A stretch of DNA of 64,000 bases from NCBI RefSeq assembly GCF_007183175.1, contig NZ_AP019807.1, positions 2,710,001-2,774,000 of the forward strand. The letters run 5' to 3'. This document shows, piece by piece, positions 27,441 to 35,948 of the stretch (its first letter is position 1; each line of letters begins with the position of its first letter). The notes beneath the pieces are model-generated. The model saw only the letters and a list, made by a program, of their open reading frames with translations, did not search any database and was not told the DNA's origin. Source of the DNA: Microbulbifer sp. GL-2. GTDB taxonomy: Bacteria > Pseudomonadota > Gammaproteobacteria > Pseudomonadales > Cellvibrionaceae. Made by a program: the position numbers and the translations under genes.

Positions 27441-30400
27441 TTAGTGAAAGCTTCTGATGGATTGTATCTCTTGCCAGCTTATACAAGAAATTTCCCGTGC
27501 TACTAAGTGAGTTACCCCGCTTTCTCGTAACCTATTTTCTTGGTTGATTTGAATAGTTCCCCTCACCTCCAGAACACTTCCTCGCTTAAGTTCTGACTTA
27601 TAGCGCTCCTGTTTTTTTTCCCAAAGAACGATATTTGTCGTCCCGCTTTCATCCTCCAAAGTAAGAAACATTACCCCGGAAGCACTTTCTGGCCTCTGAC
27701 GGCAAGTAACCAGGCCGATTACTATTACTTGTTGTCCATCATTGCAGTAAGCGATTTGTCTTGCTGAGATATGGTTTTGAAATTGTTTATGTCTACGCAA
27801 CAGTGCGATTGGGTGTTCATTTAAGCTTAGGCTGGTGCTTGTATAGTCGCTGTAAGTGCTGTCTTTAGCGGTGGTAATGGGTAAGAAAGTACTTTTTTCA
27901 GTGTGGTTGTCTTTATCGAAAGATGACCAGGTATCTTGATAGCGCCCCCTCTTAAAACTTTGAAAAGCATTGGCGCTCGCCAGTAAAGCGATTTGCTCTT
28001 TTGATAGATTCTTGCACTGGTAAAGCTGAGTGGGAGATTCAAGCTGTTGACGATTGCGGAGTTCGATAAGTGTTTCAGCGCTAGTAGCATTGAGTCCTTT
28101 TACCAGACGCATACCGAGCCGTAGTGAGGGTGGGGAGAATTTTGATTCCTCGCAAACCGTTGTTTGATTCGTTTTTTCGGGCTGTGTGCCTTTGGTTTTA
28201 TTTTGTGTGGGTTTTGTTTGCTTTTGTGGCTCCAGGCAGTGATCCCAGTAGCTATAAAGTACATCAATAGGCAGCACCTTTACTCCATGCCTTTGCGCAT
28301 CGTAAACCAGCTGTGCCGGTGCATAAAACCCCATAGGCTGGCTGTTAAGCAGGCCGCAATAGAATGCCGCTGGGTGATGAAACTTAATCCAGGCAGAAAA
28401 ATAAGCCAAGAGGGCAAAGCTGGCGGAGTGTGATTCGGGGAAGCCATAAGATCCGAAGCCTTTCATCTGGTTAAACAGCTGTTTGGCAAAATCAGCCCTA
28501 TAACCACTTTTCAGCATACCTTTAACCAGCTTGTCTTTAAATTTATACAGGTCTCCATTTTTTCCCCAGCTGGCCATAGCGCGGCGCAATTCATCGGCTT
28601 CACCTCCGCTAAAGCCAGCAGCAACCATCGAAAGCTGGATAACCTGCTCTTGGAAGATAGGTACGCCGAGGGTGCGCTCCAGTACTGGGCGCAGGTTTTT
28701 ATGGGGGTAGCTGACTCCTTCCAGACCCTGCTTACGTTTCAGGTAGGGATGTACCATACCACCCTGGATTGGTCCTGGGCGGACTATGGCAATCTCTATG
28801 GTGAGTTCATAGAAGCTACGTGGTTGTAGCCGAGGCAGCATACTCATTTGTGCGCGGGATTCGATCTGAAAAACCCCCACGGTATCTGCGCGGCACATCA
28901 TTTCATATACCTTTGGATCTTCTGTCGGGATATCCTGCAAGCACATTTTAGGACCATAAAGTGCCATATAATTTAAGGACTTACGTAGCGCGGTCAGCAT
29001 GCCCAGCGCGAGTACATCTACCTTCATCAACTTTAAGTCTTCAATATCCTCTTTATCCCATTGCACCAAAGTGCGCCCTTCCATTGCGGCATTTTCAGTA
29101 GGAACCAAGTGGTGTAGCGGCTGCTCGGTTATTACGAAGCCGCCCACATGCTGGGATAGATGCCGGGGAAACCCATATATCTGCTGTAGTAGTTGGGGAA
29201 GTTTTTTACCAGTAATACTTTGCGGGTCTATGCCGACTTTTTGCATTTGTTTAGGGAAGTCGTCCAGGGAGTCCCACCAGGCTCGTTCGACAATAAGTTG
29301 TTCAATCGTAGCTGAACCTATGCCGAGTGCCTTGCCAATATCTCTCAGGGCGCTTTTAAAACGGTAGGTAATCTTACTGGCAGCCAGACCAGCTCTATCC
29401 CTGCCGTATTTCTGGTAAATATATTGGATGACTTCCTCGCGTCTTTCGTGCTCGAAGTCCACATCGATATCCGGTGGTTCATTTCGCTCGCGAGAGATAA
29501 AGCGTTCAAATAAAAGACCGATTTTATGTGGGTCAATTTCAGTGATAAACAGGCAATAGCAAACAACTGAATTGGCGGCAGATCCTCGCCCTTGATAGAG
29601 GATATTTTTATCTCTTGCGAACTGGACAATATCGTAGATGGTGAGGAAGTAGTGCTCATACCCCAATTCGGCGATCATTGATAGCTCTTTTTCGATTAGT
29701 ATATCAATACGTTCTTCAGGCCCTTTAGGCCAGCGAATTTTACGGCCTAGCTTTACCAGTTCCCGTAAATAGCTTGCTGGAGATTTCTCGCAGGGGATAA
29801 CTTCAGATGGGTATCGGTAGCGCAGCTCACTGAGACAAAAGGTACACTGCTCAACGATAGCTAAAGTATTAGCGATAGCCCCCTTAGGGTAGAGAGTTTC
29901 AATATCATCAAGGCTTCGTAAATAGCGTTCAGCGTTCTGCTGTAATTGGTAACCGAGTTGCTCCAGAGTGCAATTGTGGAAATTGGCATTAAGCACATCC
30001 TGTAAGGGTTTCCTTCGGCGACAGTGCATTAATACAGAATTAGTAGCCACCAGGGGAAGCTTCTCTCGATTAGAGAGCTGGATAAGACTCCGAGTCTTTT
30101 GGTTACTGTCTGCACTCAGGTTGTTGTTCAGTGCGATATACAACCTATCGTGAAAGTGCTGTTTAATCGCTTTGGGTATGCTGATTTCTTCAGTTCCTGT
30201 CAGCCAGATTGCAATGAGCTTGCTGCTGATTTTTATTAGATCCTCCTGGAAGGTTTTATATTTGCCTTTTTCTGCTCTTAATCGAGAGGTGGAGATAATT
30301 TGGCAGAGCTCACTGTAAGCACTTTTGTTGGGGGCGAGTAGTACAATCTTTTCGCCACTTTGCAGGTGAAAATAACTTCCACAGATTAGCTTAAAGGGGA

Positions 30401-30614
30401 AAGGCTCCTTCTTATTGTTATGCTCACTTTCTTGGGAGTGCCTGATGTTGCCTAGCTCCTTGTAGGCGCGAACTACTCCAGAGAGGGAGCATTCATCGGT
30501 TATCGCCAGTGCCGAATAGCCCAGGGAGTGAGCCGTCTTAATGAGCTCCCAAGGGTGTGATGCCCCTTGTAAAAAAGAAAAGTTACTCTGGCAAAAGAGT
30601 TCTGCGTACCTCAT
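27441..30614 (-). CDS. dnaE2: Error-prone DNA polymerase DnaE2 (ImuC)
   Basis: C-family polymerase alpha subunit of the SOS mutasome, working with ImuA and ImuB in damage-induced mutagenesis. 1057 aa, normal for DnaE2. N-terminal PHP domain, then the polymerase core with catalytic Asp in PDIDVDFE and the VDVLALGML motif, a helix-hairpin-helix region, and a C-terminal OB fold. Around residues 795-830 there is a Lys/Thr/Gln-rich insertion just before SLRLGMRLVKGLN, which DnaE2 proteins I recall do not share. Third gene of the operon, 103 bases after imuB. Confidence 0.93.
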   Translation of the reverse strand: MRYAELFCQSNFSFLQGASHPWELIKTAHSLGYSALAITDECSLSGVVRAYKELGNIRHSQESEHNNKKEPFPFKLICGSYFHLQSGEKIVLLAPNKSAYSELCQIISTSRLRAEKGKYKTFQEDLIKISSKLIAIWLTGTEEISIPKAIKQHFHDRLYIALNNNLSADSNQKTRSLIQLSNREKLPLVATNSVLMHCRRRKPLQDVLNANFHNCTLEQLGYQLQQNAERYLRSLDDIETLYPKGAIANTLAIVEQCTFCLSELRYRYPSEVIPCEKSPASYLRELVKLGRKIRWPKGPEERIDILIEKELSMIAELGYEHYFLTIYDIVQFARDKNILYQGRGSAANSVVCYCLFITEIDPHKIGLLFERFISRERNEPPDIDVDFEHERREEVIQYIYQKYGRDRAGLAASKITYRFKSALRDIGKALGIGSATIEQLIVERAWWDSLDDFPKQMQKVGIDPQSITGKKLPQLLQQIYGFPRHLSQHVGGFVITEQPLHHLVPTENAAMEGRTLVQWDKEDIEDLKLMKVDVLALGMLTALRKSLNYMALYGPKMCLQDIPTEDPKVYEMMCRADTVGVFQIESRAQMSMLPRLQPRSFYELTIEIAIVRPGPIQGGMVHPYLKRKQGLEGVSYPHKNLRPVLERTLGVPIFQEQVIQLSMVAAGFSGGEADELRRAMASWGKNGDLYKFKDKLVKGMLKSGYRADFAKQLFNQMKGFGSYGFPESHSASFALLAYFSAWIKFHHPAAFYCGLLNSQPMGFYAPAQLVYDAQRHGVKVLPIDVLYSYWDHCLEPQKQTKPTQNKTKGTQPEKTNQTTVCEESKFSPPSLRLGMRLVKGLNATSAETLIELRNRQQLESPTQLYQCKNLSKEQIALLASANAFQSFKRGRYQDTWSSFDKDNHTEKSTFLPITTAKDSTYSDYTSTSLSLNEHPIALLRRHKQFQNHISARQIAYCNDGQQVIVIGLVTCRQRPESASGVMFLTLEDESGTTNIVLWEKKQERYKSELKRGSVLEVRGTIQINQENRLRESGVTHLVAREISCISWQEIQSIRSFH

Positions 30615-30628
30615 GCTGATGCTCTTGT

Positions 30629-30644
30629 CTGTTCTAAAATTCAG
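30629..30644. promoter_or_regulatory. LexA-like box ahead of dnaE2
   Basis: CTGT-N8-TCAG, matching seven of the eight fixed bases of the gammaproteobacterial LexA box (CTGT-N8-ACAG). It is 15 bases upstream of the dnaE2 start, where a repressor would overlap any promoter in the imuB-dnaE2 gap. Could be chance; the two perfect boxes are ahead of imuA. Confidence 0.35.
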
Positions 30645-30717
30645 CCAAAATTTATATTTGCCCTACATAAAAAATAAGCTTTCCCCGAGTACCTTAATAA
30701 GTGCCATCTACCTTTTC

Positions 30718-32229
30718 TTAAGAAAAGATACCGTGTAAAAACCACTCTTCGGTCGTCAGGTCCTGAAAAATCCAATAGAGGCTGCCATCTCCCTCTCTCG
30801 CGATATAGTAATCCCGTCCATGACGACCGTGTTGCCACCAGTAGCCATCAATACGTTCCGGACCTTGCAGCAGTTGTAACTCTCCTTGATAAAACAGCTT
30901 TTGATTACGGCTCAGTAACTTGTTGGGACGGGAGAGTAACCAGGTGGGGCGTTGAGCTTTTATTGGATAAAGCTGATGAGCTTTTTTCTTCGGATTATTT
31001 CTCAATAATAAGCTGTCGGCACTCTGCCAGGCCTGTTCGGGAAGATAACTTTCTTTCAGGGCAATACCAGAGAGGGCCTGATGTCCGAGACGGGCTTTGA
31101 GTTTGTCCAGAAGCTGCTGGCTATGTTTGCCCTGGTTGGCTTCATCAAAAAGATCCTCACTTATCTCGCTTTCTACCAAAGGATGTAATTGTTGACTACT
31201 TAAACGCAGTGTTTGTACTGGATGTTCCAGGGATGTTCTCTCGAACTGCAATCTGGTTAATGCAATTAAACGTTGGGGATCGAGCTGTGGGTGGGAAATT
31301 TCTAAAAGTACCTCTTTGCTCTTACCCTGGCCATAATCCAGCAACCAGTGTAGTTTCTGGGTGTAAAGTTGGCGGCGTTGTAACTGCTGGCAAAGTTCTC
31401 TGAGCAAGCGGCCAGCGGGGAAAAGCAGTTGTTCACTGTTATCCAGTGGGCTGGGGAAAAACAATTCGCTATCAAATCTGGCTGGAGGGTGATAGCTGGG
31501 TATCGGGTCCTGGCGGCTACCATTCAGGCGGGCCAAATAATCCACAAAGGAGCGACCAAAACGGGAGCCGACTTCGGATAGGGGAATGGCCAGTAATTGG
31601 CTTACCCGCTTAATGCCACAGGCATAGAGCTTGGTAATGGTTTTATTGTCGCAGTCGAGTAGTTTGCTTGGGGAAAAACTGATCCATTGCTTCCACTGCT
31701 GTGGGCTGGGAACGGTATGAGTTTGTGCTAACCACAGGCGATGTTCTTTCAGCTGGCTGAGCATGCGGGCCGCACTGGGGCTGTGCCCCAGTCCCATAAC
31801 ACAGCCAATCCCCATCTGGTTTAGCTCATTCTGTAGCTGATCCAGCAGGATTCTGAGCCCACCGTTTGCTTTCAAACACCCGCTTAGCTCCAGGTTCAAG
31901 CAAGCCGGGTGGCTGTCACCATCCCCGATAGTACTTGCAGCCCGGGTGGAGATGACAGGAGTAAAGCTGTAGCCCCATTGTGCCAGTTGCTCAAGCTGTT
32001 GTTGTTCCCGCTGTAAGTCCCGGTCTAGTAGCTGGAGGTCGGTGCTCAATGCACAGGCGGTGGCGATACTGAGGCCGGGCTCAATACCGAGCTCGCAAGC
32101 TGGTTTACTGCACTCGACAACGAGCTGTTTTTCTATCACCGCGAGATTTGCTGTCTGGATGTCTTGATCCAGGGCGCGGGTGAGAACCTCCAAGGGAAGT
32201 TTGGGGAATTGAATACAGAGCCAAAGCAT
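30718..32229 (-). CDS. imuB: Y-family polymerase-like mutasome protein ImuB
   Basis: Non-catalytic Y-family polymerase homologue that bridges ImuA, DnaE2 and the beta clamp. 503 aa. The fold is recognisable from LWLCIQFPKLPLEV at the N-terminus, but the catalytic Asp expected there (DMDCF in DinB) is missing, and no SxDE motif is evident where the second acidic pair belongs. The C-terminus (RDYYIAREGDG...EEWFLHGIF) is the ImuB-type tail. 23 bases after imuA on the same strand, so cotranscribed. Confidence 0.93.
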   Translation of the reverse strand: MLWLCIQFPKLPLEVLTRALDQDIQTANLAVIEKQLVVECSKPACELGIEPGLSIATACALSTDLQLLDRDLQREQQQLEQLAQWGYSFTPVISTRAASTIGDGDSHPACLNLELSGCLKANGGLRILLDQLQNELNQMGIGCVMGLGHSPSAARMLSQLKEHRLWLAQTHTVPSPQQWKQWISFSPSKLLDCDNKTITKLYACGIKRVSQLLAIPLSEVGSRFGRSFVDYLARLNGSRQDPIPSYHPPARFDSELFFPSPLDNSEQLLFPAGRLLRELCQQLQRRQLYTQKLHWLLDYGQGKSKEVLLEISHPQLDPQRLIALTRLQFERTSLEHPVQTLRLSSQQLHPLVESEISEDLFDEANQGKHSQQLLDKLKARLGHQALSGIALKESYLPEQAWQSADSLLLRNNPKKKAHQLYPIKAQRPTWLLSRPNKLLSRNQKLFYQGELQLLQGPERIDGYWWQHGRHGRDYYIAREGDGSLYWIFQDLTTEEWFLHGIFS

Positions 32230-32252
32230 GGGGCTGAATCTCGCAGTGGCAG

Positions 32253-32960
32253 TCAGTGTATTGGCTGGTCACGGCGGACCAAATTGGCTGTCCGTGCCAG
32301 ATACGTGCGCTGGCCGCTGGTGCCACCTCGTTGCTTCAGTAGCTTTATGGCCAGTTGTTCCCCATCACTGCCCAGTTGCAAGCGCAGGCTGGCGGGAGAG
32401 GGGCTGCTGGACTCGGAAACAGGGCGAAAGTGAAAGTGCAGGCACTCTCCGCTGCGGGCTGCCAGTTGCAGCCGGCGCAGCTGCTTGTCCCCAAGGGTTT
32501 CTCTTCCCTGCCAGCACAGCAGGGCACCACAACTACCAGACTGCAGGGATTGCTCTATTGCCCAGAGAGTGTCCTTTTGGCCACGTGGGTGCAAAAGCAG
32601 TAAATTTTCCAGATGGATGCCACTGTTGGCCAATGATGGGGCGTAGGGGGTAAAGGGGGGATTGACCAGAATCACTATCTGCCCAGTTTGTGTAAGCTGA
32701 GCCAGGGTAGGTAGCAACAAGGTCATTTCGCCAATGCCGGTATGGTCGAGTAGTAGTTCTGTGGTGGCACCACGAGGCCAGCCGTGGCCGCTGAGTAAGG
32801 CATCCAGGCTTCTAAAGCCACTTGGGATGCCATTGCGCTGGCGTCGCTGCTCGTTAGCCGCTTGCCATATATCTGCCCTGGCCAGTAACTGTTCGAGCTT
32901 CTGGTGTTTTGACTGGGATTCTAACTGATTGTTTTGAATGAGATTTTCTGCGTTGCTCAC
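32253..32960 (-). CDS. imuA: SOS mutasome protein ImuA (SulA/RecA-like)
   Basis: First gene of the imuA-imuB-dnaE2 operon; ImuA is a RecA-like protein lacking a good ATPase site that interacts with ImuB. 235 aa. GTG start at 32960. The PSGFRSLDALLSGHGWPRGATTELL segment is typical; the P-loop position reads DHTGIGEM, degenerate compared with GxxxxGK[ST]. Two perfect LexA boxes lie about 40 and 60 bases upstream, so the operon should be induced by DNA damage. Confidence 0.9.
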   Translation of the reverse strand: MSNAENLIQNNQLESQSKHQKLEQLLARADIWQAANEQRRQRNGIPSGFRSLDALLSGHGWPRGATTELLLDHTGIGEMTLLLPTLAQLTQTGQIVILVNPPFTPYAPSLANSGIHLENLLLLHPRGQKDTLWAIEQSLQSGSCGALLCWQGRETLGDKQLRRLQLAARSGECLHFHFRPVSESSSPSPASLRLQLGSDGEQLAIKLLKQRGGTSGQRTYLARTANLVRRDQPIH

Positions 32961-33000
32961 GACTCCACTACTCCATCCTGGCCCACTGTCAGGCAGTGGG

Positions 33001-33016
33001 CTGTATGTTCATACAG
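33001..33016. promoter_or_regulatory. LexA box 1 upstream of imuA
   Basis: CTGTATGTTCATACAG: a perfect CTGT-N8-ACAG palindrome, 41 bases upstream of the imuA start. Flanked on its far side from box 2 by an 8-bp inverted repeat (GCCCACTG...CAGTGGGC, 32981-33001) of unknown role. Confidence 0.85.
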
Positions 33017-33021
33017 TTATA

Positions 33022-33037
33022 CTGTTGATTTATACAG
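33022..33037. promoter_or_regulatory. LexA box 2 between imuA and dcd
   Basis: CTGT-N8-ACAG, again perfect, 21 bp (two helical turns) from box 1. The tandem spacing suggests cooperative LexA binding and tight repression of imuABC; dcd starts 120 bp away on the other strand and could also be affected. Confidence 0.85.
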
Positions 33038-33156
33038 TAATTGGTTGGTGGCAACAAGAGTGTAAAGGGTGGATTGGCACTTTTTTGCACAGCGCAAACC
33101 GGCTATGATTCCGCCTCTTTTAGCTAGCACCAATCTATTGTCTTCAGGGGGATGGA

Positions 33157-33726
33157 GTGAGTATCAAATCCGATAAGTGGATTCGCCGTATGGCTGAGCA
33201 GTCCGGCATGATTGAGCCTTTCGAGCCGGGTCAGGTGCGCCATGGTAATGACGGTGAGCGACTCATATCCTATGGCACCTCCAGTTACGGTTATGATGTG
33301 CGCTGTGCCCGTGAATTCAAGATCTTCACCAATGTGCACTCTGCTACCGTGGACCCCAAAACCTTCGACGAGAACAGCTTTGTCGATGTAGAGGGTGAGT
33401 ACTGTATTATCCCGCCAAACTCTTTTGCCCTGGCCCGCACTGTGGAGTACTTTCGTATTCCCCGTTCTGTGCTGACCATTTGCCTGGGTAAGTCCACTTA
33501 TGCTCGCTGTGGCATTATCGTCAATGTCACTCCACTGGAACCTGAGTGGGAGGGGCATGTGACCCTGGAGTTCTCCAATACCACCAATCTGCCGGCGAAA
33601 ATCTATGCCAATGAAGGTGTGGCACAGATGCTGTTTTTTGAATCCGATGAGGTCTGTGATGTGTCCTATGCAGATCGTGGTGGCAAGTACCAGGGACAGC
33701 GCGGCGTGACTTTGCCGCGTACCTGA
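33157..33726 (+). CDS. dcd: dCTP deaminase Dcd
   Basis: Deaminates dCTP to dUTP for dTMP synthesis; a homotrimeric cytoplasmic enzyme. 189 aa, matching the 188-aa pseudomonad form. GTG start with a GGGGGATGGAG ribosome-binding region. Recognisable blocks are GTSSYGYDVRC, SFALARTVEYFRIP, the CLGKSTYARCGI substrate loop and the catalytic NVTPLEPEWEGH, ending in KYQGQRGVTLPR. Divergent from imuA. Confidence 0.96.
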   Translation: MSIKSDKWIRRMAEQSGMIEPFEPGQVRHGNDGERLISYGTSSYGYDVRCAREFKIFTNVHSATVDPKTFDENSFVDVEGEYCIIPPNSFALARTVEYFRIPRSVLTICLGKSTYARCGIIVNVTPLEPEWEGHVTLEFSNTTNLPAKIYANEGVAQMLFFESDEVCDVSYADRGGKYQGQRGVTLPRT

Positions 33727-33762
33727 TCGCAATAGCGATTCAGCTAGGCAAACTACCTTTCT

Positions 33763-34971
33763 ATGACCGAAGTACCGATCAGCCAGCTGCCCGAGCATGT
33801 CGATGTATTGATTATTGGCGCCGGGGCAGCCGGCTTGATGTGTGCGGCAACCGCTGGTCAGCGGGGCCGCAGTGTGCTGGTGCTGGATCATGCCAATAAA
33901 GTCGGCAAGAAAATCCTTATGTCCGGCGGTGGCCGATGTAATTTCACCAATCTCTATACCAGTTCGGATAACTTCTACAGTCGCAACCCCCACTTTTGTA
34001 AGTCTGCACTGGCGCGCTATAGCCAGTGGGATTTTATTGCATTAGTGGAAAAATATGGGGTGCCTTACCACGAAAAAACCCTTGGCCAGCTTTTTTGCGA
34101 TAACAAGTCCAAGGATATTGTTGACCTGATGCTGGCTGAGTGTCGTGCAGCCAGAGCCCAGATTCGCACCCGCTGTTCAGTTTCCGCGATAAAAGCAAAG
34201 GCAAGTGGTTACCGCGTAAAAACCAGTCTGGGTACAGTCACTTGTGAATCCCTGGTGGTGGCCACTGGCGGTTTGTCCATTCCTACTATGGGAGCCACTG
34301 GATTTGGTTATGAGATTGCGAGCCAATTTGGTTTGGATATCGTAGCCACCCGTCCGGCACTGGTGCCCTTTACCCAGCACAAGCGCCAACTGGAATGGCA
34401 AAACCTCCTGCCGGGAAGCTCCCTCGAGGTAACGGCATCCTGTGGAGAGGGCAGTTTTAACGAGCAAATGCTTTTTACCCATCGGGGCTTGAGTGGCCCG
34501 GCGGTTTTACAGGTTTCCAGTCACTGGAAGGAGGGAATGGAGGTGGTTTTTAACCTGGCTCCTAGCTTCGATCTACCAGACTGGTTACAACAGCGGCGCC
34601 AGCAGAATCCGGAAAGCCACCTGCACAGTGTGCTGGCGGATATCTGGAGTAAAAAGCTGGTACAGTTTTTCCTGCAGAGGAAAAAACTTACCAGCGGCCC
34701 CCTGAAGCAGTTTGGGGAAAGCGAGCTACGTGAAATCGGCAGCGGATTGCAGACCTGGAAGCTGGTGCCGGCAGACACTGAAGGTTATCGCACGGCTGAA
34801 GTTACTCTGGGTGGCGTAGATACTGAGCAGGTCTCCTCGCGTACCATGGAGTGTAAAAATCAGGCGGGACTCTATTTCGTGGGGGAAGTACTCGATGTTA
34901 CTGGTTGGCTAGGTGGTTTTAACTTCCAGTGGGCCTGGGCCTCTGGACATGCCGCAGGAGAAGTTGCCTGA
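33763..34971 (+). CDS. YhiN/BaiN-type NAD(P)/FAD-dependent oxidoreductase (HI0933-like)
   Basis: Flavoprotein of the HI0933/YhiN family, whose physiological role is mostly unknown (members are annotated as putative flavoprotein or 3-dehydro-bile acid reductase). 402 aa. N-terminal dinucleotide-binding GAGAAGLMCA near residue 19 and the family hallmark GKKILMSGGGRCNFTN. The C-terminus carries GLYFVGEVLDVTGWLGGFN...AWASG, typical of the family FAD site. 36 bases after dcd. Its stop shares a base with the following small gene. Confidence 0.9.
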   Translation: MTEVPISQLPEHVDVLIIGAGAAGLMCAATAGQRGRSVLVLDHANKVGKKILMSGGGRCNFTNLYTSSDNFYSRNPHFCKSALARYSQWDFIALVEKYGVPYHEKTLGQLFCDNKSKDIVDLMLAECRAARAQIRTRCSVSAIKAKASGYRVKTSLGTVTCESLVVATGGLSIPTMGATGFGYEIASQFGLDIVATRPALVPFTQHKRQLEWQNLLPGSSLEVTASCGEGSFNEQMLFTHRGLSGPAVLQVSSHWKEGMEVVFNLAPSFDLPDWLQQRRQQNPESHLHSVLADIWSKKLVQFFLQRKKLTSGPLKQFGESELREIGSGLQTWKLVPADTEGYRTAEVTLGGVDTEQVSSRTMECKNQAGLYFVGEVLDVTGWLGGFNFQWAWASGHAAGEVA

Positions 34972-35156
34972 TGGGGAATGTAATTCCTTTCAAGAAAAAA
35001 ACCGCCTGGCAAAAGCACAAGGGAAAAACCCTATGCCGTGAAGGTTTTCATAAATGGAAGGTGATTACTGAGCGAAAGTTTGACGTTAAACAGGGAAAAC
35101 TGGTCACTGAATACCGCTGTGAGCGTTGCGGTAAAGTCAAAACACAACTGCTCTAA
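34971..35156 (+). CDS. Small uncharacterised Cys-rich protein (zinc-ribbon-like)
   Basis: 61 aa, basic. ATG 34971 overlaps the stop of the flavoprotein gene (TGATG) and has AGGAG 10 bases upstream, so it is probably translated and coupled. C22 and H27 (in LCREGFHKW) and C50-xx-C53 (in YRCERCGKV) could form a single zinc knuckle. I do not recognise a named family, and no partner other than the coupled flavoprotein suggests a function. Confidence 0.65.
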   Translation: MGNVIPFKKKTAWQKHKGKTLCREGFHKWKVITERKFDVKQGKLVTEYRCERCGKVKTQLL

Positions 35157-35248
35157 AAAAGGTTGTGTCCCGCAGAAATGCAGTGCCCTGTATGTAGGGC
35201 AGTACTCCTCTCAAGCTGATTGCACAGGTGGAACTTATCGAAAGGGCA

Positions 35249-35273
35249 CGGGTGTGGTCTTAAACCACACCCG
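35249..35273. terminator. Strong hairpin between convergent genes
   Basis: Perfect 10-bp arms CGGGTGTGGT (35249-35258) and ACCACACCCG (35264-35273) with a 5-base loop. It lies between the + strand small Cys-rich gene and the - strand glycine-zipper gene. No clear T-run on either side, so termination is inferred from position only. Confidence 0.45.
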
Positions 35274-35317
35274 CTTGTAGATCAGCATTGACTGGCTGTC
35301 TAATCCCTTCCTGGAAA

Positions 35318-35587
35318 TTAATAACGGTAGTAGCGACCACGGTAGCGATAGTAATCTCTACGTTTGCGATCCCTGTCGTAGAGATAACCAGCTCCAGCAC
35401 CGATAACCGCACCAGCTGCGGTACCTCCGGGGCGTCCGCCACTGATCAGGGCACCGGTAACGGCCCCAATGCCAACTCCGGTGCCTATTCGGCGGTCGGT
35501 ATCACTCATGTTGGCACAGCCCTGGCCTCCAAGACTCGCAGTGAGCACTGCGGCCAGGCTGAGATATTTGATGGCTTTAATGCGCAT
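35318..35587 (-). CDS. Glycine-zipper envelope protein
   Basis: Small secreted or outer-membrane-associated protein of unknown role. Start at the second Met (35587; GAGG 7 bases upstream) gives 89 aa; the frame also allows 35602. Signal sequence up to a Cys at about residue 24 (GGQGCANMS), lipobox-like but with an unfavourable -2 residue. Then a glycine zipper (GTGVGIGAVTGALI and GTAAGAVIGAGAGYL) that would form a two-helix membrane hairpin, and a very basic Tyr/Arg-rich tail. Related in build to SlyB/YMGG-type proteins. Confidence 0.75.
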   Translation of the reverse strand: MRIKAIKYLSLAAVLTASLGGQGCANMSDTDRRIGTGVGIGAVTGALISGGRPGGTAAGAVIGAGAGYLYDRDRKRRDYYRYRGRYYRY

Positions 35588-35738
35588 AGGCACCTCTGTC
35601 ACTGATTGCTTGAGGTATAGGAACGGCGAATTAGGCCGAGCAATTTCGGAGCCAGTGTAGGGTGGGCTGAAAGCAGCAACAAATTTCTAGGGCGGAGACC
35701 CGCCATAGCACAGAATTGGAGTTTTAGCAGGTTTTGCG

Positions 35739-35948
35739 ATGTTTGAAAAACAACACTTAGTGGAGATAGCACGAACACCCATGCCATTTGGCAAGTATGC
35801 CGGGCGGCCGCTAATTGATCTTCCTGAAGAGTATTTGCTGTGGTTTTCCAAGGAGGGGTTTCCTGTGGGCAGGCTGGGGCAGTTGATGGCTTTGACTCTG
35901 GAAATCAAGATTGAAGGGTTGCAGGGCCTTATTACCCCGCTGAAGTGA
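35739..35948 (+). CDS. DUF3820 family protein
   Basis: 69 aa. Shows the family core MPFGKYAGRPLIDLPEEYLLWF followed by a helical half; members are annotated as DUF3820 or putative quorum-sensing-regulated virulence factor, with a predicted small nucleic-acid-associated fold and no established function. The ribosome-binding site is weak (AGCAGG about 10 bases upstream). Stands alone; a 485-base gene-free region follows. Confidence 0.8.
   Translation: MFEKQHLVEIARTPMPFGKYAGRPLIDLPEEYLLWFSKEGFPVGRLGQLMALTLEIKIEGLQGLITPLK

Noticed and set aside
28164..28433. Hydrophobic small + frame opposite dnaE2
   Set aside because: Arises as the complement of the Lys/Thr/Gln-rich insertion; no Shine-Dalgarno.
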